A DNA stretch of 9,792 nucleotides from Thiotrichales bacterium. Lineage in GTDB: Bacteria > Pseudomonadota > Gammaproteobacteria > Thiomicrospirales > Thiomicrospiraceae. The DNA lies in assembly GCA_014763835.1 (NCBI GenBank), contig JACXUQ010000029.1, positions 1 to 9,792 on the forward strand, given 5' to 3'. Each line of letters begins with the position of its first letter. Within the stretch, counting starts at the first letter, position 1. The notes beneath the pieces were generated by a model that did not search any database, was not told the origin of the DNA, and saw nothing but the letters and a program-made list of their open reading frames with translations. Below are positions 6,974 through 9,792 of this stretch, piece by piece. The translations under genes and the position numbers were made by a program.

Positions 6974-8223
6974 GGCACCACCTCGGTCACTTTCAAACCG
7001 CTCACCGCATTGGGCAGATGCGTCAGATTGATTTTGGTGCCTTCGGCCACATCCGCTTTAACCAGCGCCCACAAAGCACCCTCCACCATTTTTTCGCCCA
7101 GCAGAACCACCTGCTTTGCCTGCAAACGCCCCTCTGCAATCACATAAATCCGGTCATTGCCGTAAATAGCGCTGTAAGGAAGCGCCAGCGCCTGCTCATA
7201 GGTTTTGCCTTGCAGATCGACCTGCAACAGATCGCCCGGTCTTAAATAGCGCAAAGAATCAGGAATACTGAAGAAAAGGTCGACACCGCTGGTCGACGCC
7301 AGACCGGCAAGACGGTCGGCGCGCAGCACAACCTGACCATCAGCCGCTTGACGATACACAGCTTGAATCGGCTCGCCCGCCTGCAGACGCTGATTCACCT
7401 CCTGAAAGCTCGCCACCGGCAATTTGGCGCGCAACTCCAGGCTCTGCAAACCGTAGTACTCTAACAGCACCGCTCCGGCATTGACGCGATCGCCGACACT
7501 CACCTTGACACTGGCGACGCGGCCATCATAGGGTGCCACCACTTCGCCGCGTGCCAGATTCAAACGCGCCTGCTGCAAAGCCGCCTGCGCCTTGTCCAGA
7601 CGCGCCTGATTCTGCTGCGCCTTGAGCTCATGTTCCTGCACCGCCAGTTCCGCCCCCACTAAGGTATATTCCTGACGGGTCAACGCCTCTTTGGCCTGTT
7701 CCAGCGAGGTCTGCGAGGTCAGTTTCTTTTTCAGCAGCTCCTGCACACGCGCCACATCGGCACGCTTGAATTCCAGCACCTTGCGTTCATGGTCGAGTTT
7801 TTCCTTATTCGCCTGATACGCCAGACGCTCCAGACGCAGCTGCGCCTCCATGTCGGCCACTTCGGCCCTGGCCTGCTGCAATGGAATCTGCAAGTCCTCG
7901 GCATCCAGACTCAACAGCTTGTCACCCGCCTTGAATGCCTGCCCCTCTTTGACCCAGACCTGACTGACCAGCGCGGCGATCGGCGCCGAAGCCGCCACCA
8001 GTGCCGACGACTCCACCTCGCCGTACAGACGCTGCGCCGCAGCCTGTGACTCGAACCTGGCCGGCATCGACTCCACCAGCCAGACCTTTTCCTTGACCTC
8101 CACCGGCGGCTGCTTGGGTTTGGTGGACTTCATATACATAAACGCCGCGATCGCCACGACAATAATCAACAAGGGTACGGCAACACGTTTGACTTTCTGC
8201 ATCCACATGCGATTTTCCAGCAT
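6970..8223 (-). CDS. RND efflux membrane-fusion (periplasmic adaptor) protein, HlyD/AcrA family
   Basis: This periplasmic adaptor links the downstream RND pump to an outer-membrane channel. It has 417 residues. A single membrane anchor lies at about 14-31, with basic residues before it and no lipobox cysteine, so it is an anchored protein rather than a lipoprotein. The first half of the biotinyl-lipoyl domain is at about 75-108 (VWVKEGQAFKAGDKLLSLD). A long alpha-helical coiled-coil hairpin rich in Ala, Gln, Leu, Glu and Lys covers about 111-225. The second lipoyl half is at 229-254 (APYDGRVASVKVSVGDRV). Beta-barrel and membrane-proximal domains complete the chain. The start is uncertain: Met1, Met6 and Met8 are all possible, with no strong ribosome-binding site for any. 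It is the first gene of a two-gene operon and overlaps the pump gene by 4 bp. It is divergent from the heme-protein gene across a 200-bp intergenic region that must hold both promoters. Confidence 0.93.
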   Translation of the reverse strand: MLENRMWMQKVKRVAVPLLIIVVAIAAFMYMKSTKPKQPPVEVKEKVWLVESMPARFESQAAAQRLYGEVESSALVAASAPIAALVSQVWVKEGQAFKAGDKLLSLDAEDLQIPLQQARAEVADMEAQLRLERLAYQANKEKLDHERKVLEFKRADVARVQELLKKKLTSQTSLEQAKEALTRQEYTLVGAELAVQEHELKAQQNQARLDKAQAALQQARLNLARGEVVAPYDGRVASVKVSVGDRVNAGAVLLEYYGLQSLELRAKLPVASFQEVNQRLQAGEPIQAVYRQAADGQVVLRADRLAGLASTSGVDLFFSIPDSLRYLRPGDLLQVDLQGKTYEQALALPYSAIYGNDRIYVIAEGRLQAKQVVLLGEKMVEGALWALVKADVAEGTKINLTHLPNAVSGLKVTEVVP

Positions 8224-8350
8224 CCGTTAAAAACAATTCAGCCATTCTAATGGAACTGCGCACCACATCTCTAGCCCGATACACGGCAAAAAACTTAAAA
8301 AAGAGTGACTAAGCACTACCAAACCCTTTATTTCCACACTCATTTTAGTG

Positions 8351-8379
8351 TTGTCAACCCGCTGACTCTCTGATAAATT
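8351..8379 (+). promoter_or_regulatory. Candidate sigma-70 promoter for the heme-protein gene
   Basis: TTGTCA (8351-8356, five of six matches to TTGACA) is followed after 17 bases by TAAATT (8374-8379, four of six matches to TATAAT). A TG two bases upstream of the -10 box gives some extended -10 character. It points toward the gene starting at 8424 and would leave a leader of under 40 bases. It was called by eye from consensus and is untested. I see no equally good promoter for the divergent pump operon in 8224-8350. Confidence 0.4.
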
Positions 8380-8423
8380 TGCATAAATTTAACTTATACC
8401 CGCATAAACCTGGAGATGCAAAA

Positions 8424-8990
8424 ATGCAAAGACTACTGATTGGACTCACCCTGAGCGCCCTACCTTTTACACTCATGGCTAACAGCGACACCACAGAGAG
8501 CAAACAGAATGAAGCGCGCGCACTGGCTAAAGAGTTTCTGGGGCAACTGCAGCCGGAACTGGGCAAGGCAATGAAAAGCGGCGGCCCGATTCATGCCGTG
8601 GACGTCTGCCATGACAAAGCACCGCAAATCGCCAAAGACCTGTCCGCCGCCAGCGGCTGGGACGTCAACCGCGTAAGCCTCAAACCGCGTGCGGAACGCG
8701 CCCAAGCGGATGCATGGGAAACCGCCACCTTGCAATGGTTTGAGCAACAAGCTGCGGCCGGACAAGATGTGAAAAAATTGGAAAAATTTGAGATCGTCAA
8801 AGTCGATGGCCAAGCCACCTACCGTTACATGAAAGCCATCCCGACCGCCGAAGTCTGCCTGACTTGCCACGGCGCGAATGTACCGGCAGCATTAAACGAC
8901 AAAGTCAAAGCCCTCTACCCGCACGATACCGCCACCGGATACACCCTCGGGCAAATCCGCGGCGCTTTCAGCTTTAAACAGGCGCAATAA
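8424..8990 (+). CDS. Secreted c-type heme protein, Tll0287-like domain (DUF3365)
   Basis: The product is a 188-residue periplasmic protein predicted to bind one covalent heme c. The N-terminus is a Sec signal peptide (positively charged start, hydrophobic 4-18) with a likely cleavage after LMA at residue 19. The single heme site CLTCH is at 145-149, in the context AEVCLTCHG. A further conserved-type cysteine, Cys62 in AVDVC, precedes the family hallmark VNRVSLKPR (81-89) with DAWE (96-99). The C-terminus GQIRGAFSF is also typical of Tll0287-like proteins, which are proposed redox or ligand sensors. I chose ATG at 8424 because it directly precedes the signal peptide and has TGGAG (8411-8415) 8 bases upstream; the in-frame TTG at 8379 would place a hydrophilic tail before the signal. 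It appears monocistronic, with its own promoter and terminator. Its partner and physiological role cannot be told from the sequence. Confidence 0.9.
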   Translation: MQRLLIGLTLSALPFTLMANSDTTESKQNEARALAKEFLGQLQPELGKAMKSGGPIHAVDVCHDKAPQIAKDLSAASGWDVNRVSLKPRAERAQADAWETATLQWFEQQAAAGQDVKKLEKFEIVKVDGQATYRYMKAIPTAEVCLTCHGANVPAALNDKVKALYPHDTATGYTLGQIRGAFSFKQAQ

Positions 8991-8993
8991 GTT

Positions 8994-9017
8994 CGGTTTT
9001 TAACACGCCAAAAACCG
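8994..9017. other. Small hairpin after the heme-protein stop codon
   Basis: CGGTTTTT (8994-9001) and AAAAACCG (9010-9017) form a perfect 8-bp stem with an 8-base loop, starting 3 bases after the stop codon. It lies directly before the larger terminator hairpin. It may protect the mRNA 3' end or assist termination, and it lacks its own T-tail on the plus strand. Confidence 0.45.
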
Positions 9018-9023
9018 CGTTTT

Positions 9024-9076
9024 AAAACTGAACAGGCCGGGTAGAGAAGCTCTTTACCCGGCCTGTTCAGTTTTTT
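9024..9076. terminator. Strong intrinsic terminator, probably bidirectional
   Basis: A perfect 20-bp stem pairs 9024-9043 (AAAACTGAACAGGCCGGGTA) with 9055-9074, around an 11-base loop that can pair further (GAG with CTC). On the plus strand the stem runs into TTTTTT (9071-9076), a classic intrinsic terminator for the heme-protein gene. On the minus strand the stem is followed by a shorter T-run (TTTT then AAAACGC), so it may also stop transcripts from cca, which converges on it. A near-identical copy of the right arm occurs at 3730-3749. Confidence 0.9.
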
Positions 9077-9099
9077 ACGGCTTGAAATTACCGCGCTTT

Positions 9100-9792
9100 T
9101 CAGACATGACTATCGACTGAATAAGCCTCAATAAAACCTGCAATCAGCTCAATGCGCTTTCGTTCAATCGCCGTGGCAATCTCTGCGCCTTGGTATCCTT
9201 GCGCCAAGATTGCCTGATTATCCACTTGACTCGCCGCCTGTGCCACGGCCAGCCAGAACGCTGCCTGCGGATAGGTAGTCTGCTCAAAGCCGGTACGCCC
9301 GCGCGCATCCGCCTTGCAGGCCAACAACACCTGCTCGAACACCTCGGGCTGTTTGAAATAGCCGCAGGACTGAATCACTTTCAGGTAGGTTTTGGGCTTA
9401 AGATAGGGCTTGCCTTCGCTATCCAGCGCGGTGTGAATCACACCATGCCACTGCGTCACTTTCAGCGCCAGCTGTTCGATTTTTTTGGGCACGCGATAAG
9501 ACGCACAGAAAGCCTCCACCAACGGCAAACCTGCCGCCTCATGACCATGATGTTTCGGCCAGAGTTCCGGCGGCGTCACACCTTTACCCAAATCATGCAC
9601 CAGCGCGGCAAAACGCACGCCGATATCCTCGCTCAAATCGGCCGCCGCATCCAAAACCAGTAAAGTATGCACCCAGGCATCGCCTTCGGGATGGTGCTTG
9701 ACCGGCTGCTCCACGCCCTGCAACGCCGCCAGCCACGGGAACAACACGTTTAATGCGCCCACCTCGGCCAGCACCGCAAAAAACACACTCGG
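9100..9792 (-). CDS. cca: CCA-adding tRNA nucleotidyltransferase, C-terminal part (5' end beyond window)
   Basis: This enzyme adds or repairs the 3' CCA end of tRNAs. Only about 230 C-terminal residues are present. The frame stays open to the window edge, and the N-terminal nucleotidyltransferase domain lies outside. What is seen aligns well with the C-terminal half of E. coli Cca: FFAVLAEVGAL, then KHHPEGDAWVHTLLVLD, then the HD-domain core RFAALVHDLGKG with the His-Asp pair encoded at 9592-9597. These are followed by TPPELWPKHHGHEAAG, VTQWHGVIHT, DARGRTGFE and YPQA. The HD domain in this bacterial type has metal-dependent phosphohydrolase activity. Nothing suggests truncation at the 3' end, which stops at 9100-9102 just before the convergent terminator. 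A GTG at 9784-9786 encodes an internal valine and should not be taken as the start. Confidence 0.95.
   Translation of the reverse strand, partial: PSVFFAVLAEVGALNVLFPWLAALQGVEQPVKHHPEGDAWVHTLLVLDAAADLSEDIGVRFAALVHDLGKGVTPPELWPKHHGHEAAGLPLVEAFCASYRVPKKIEQLALKVTQWHGVIHTALDSEGKPYLKPKTYLKVIQSCGYFKQPEVFEQVLLACKADARGRTGFEQTTYPQAAFWLAVAQAASQVDNQAILAQGYQGAEIATAIERKRIELIAGFIEAYSVDSHV

Noticed and set aside
8379..8423. Upstream TTG start for the heme-protein gene
   Set aside because: It would put 15 hydrophilic residues before a clear signal peptide. The ATG at 8424 has a well-spaced ribosome-binding site.

Overview
The window looks like chromosomal DNA of a gammaproteobacterium. The CCA-adding enzyme has the bacterial form fused to an HD domain and resembles enterobacterial Cca closely, GAPDH and transketolase are close to the E. 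coli enzymes, and there is a proteobacterial RND efflux pair and a Tll0287-like (DUF3365) periplasmic heme protein. A transketolase-GAPDH gene pair is common in autotrophic Calvin-cycle clusters of sulfur-oxidising Thiomicrospira/Hydrogenovibrio-type bacteria. That lineage is a guess from context; no RuBisCO or other decisive autotrophy gene lies inside the window.

Layout. Positions 1-97 hold the right part of a palindromic repeat cut by the window edge, followed by about 140 bp of non-coding DNA. On the minus strand, tkt (3313 to 1325) is followed by gap (1239 to 238), with an 85-bp spacer that contains a hairpin. A complete copy of the palindromic repeat lies at about 3358-3521, just upstream of tkt, followed by AT-rich non-coding DNA. 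A second minus-strand operon encodes a membrane-fusion protein (8223 to 6970) and an RND transporter (6973 to 3767), overlapping by 4 bp. Divergent from it, on the plus strand, is a secreted one-heme protein (8424-8990). A strong hairpin terminator (9024-9076) separates that gene from the convergent, truncated cca gene (9792 to 9100).

How it works together. tkt and gap supply two enzymes of sugar-phosphate metabolism (pentose phosphate/Calvin cycle and glycolysis/gluconeogenesis) and are probably co-transcribed. The fusion protein and RND pump would form the inner-membrane and periplasmic parts of a tripartite efflux system that borrows an outer-membrane channel encoded elsewhere. The heme protein is divergent from the pump and may be unrelated to it.

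The most unusual structure is the roughly 160-bp imperfect palindrome present twice, once on each side of tkt-gap. It looks like a dispersed palindromic (MITE- or ERIC-like) element that I cannot assign to a named family. I did not find a convincing new multi-gene system.
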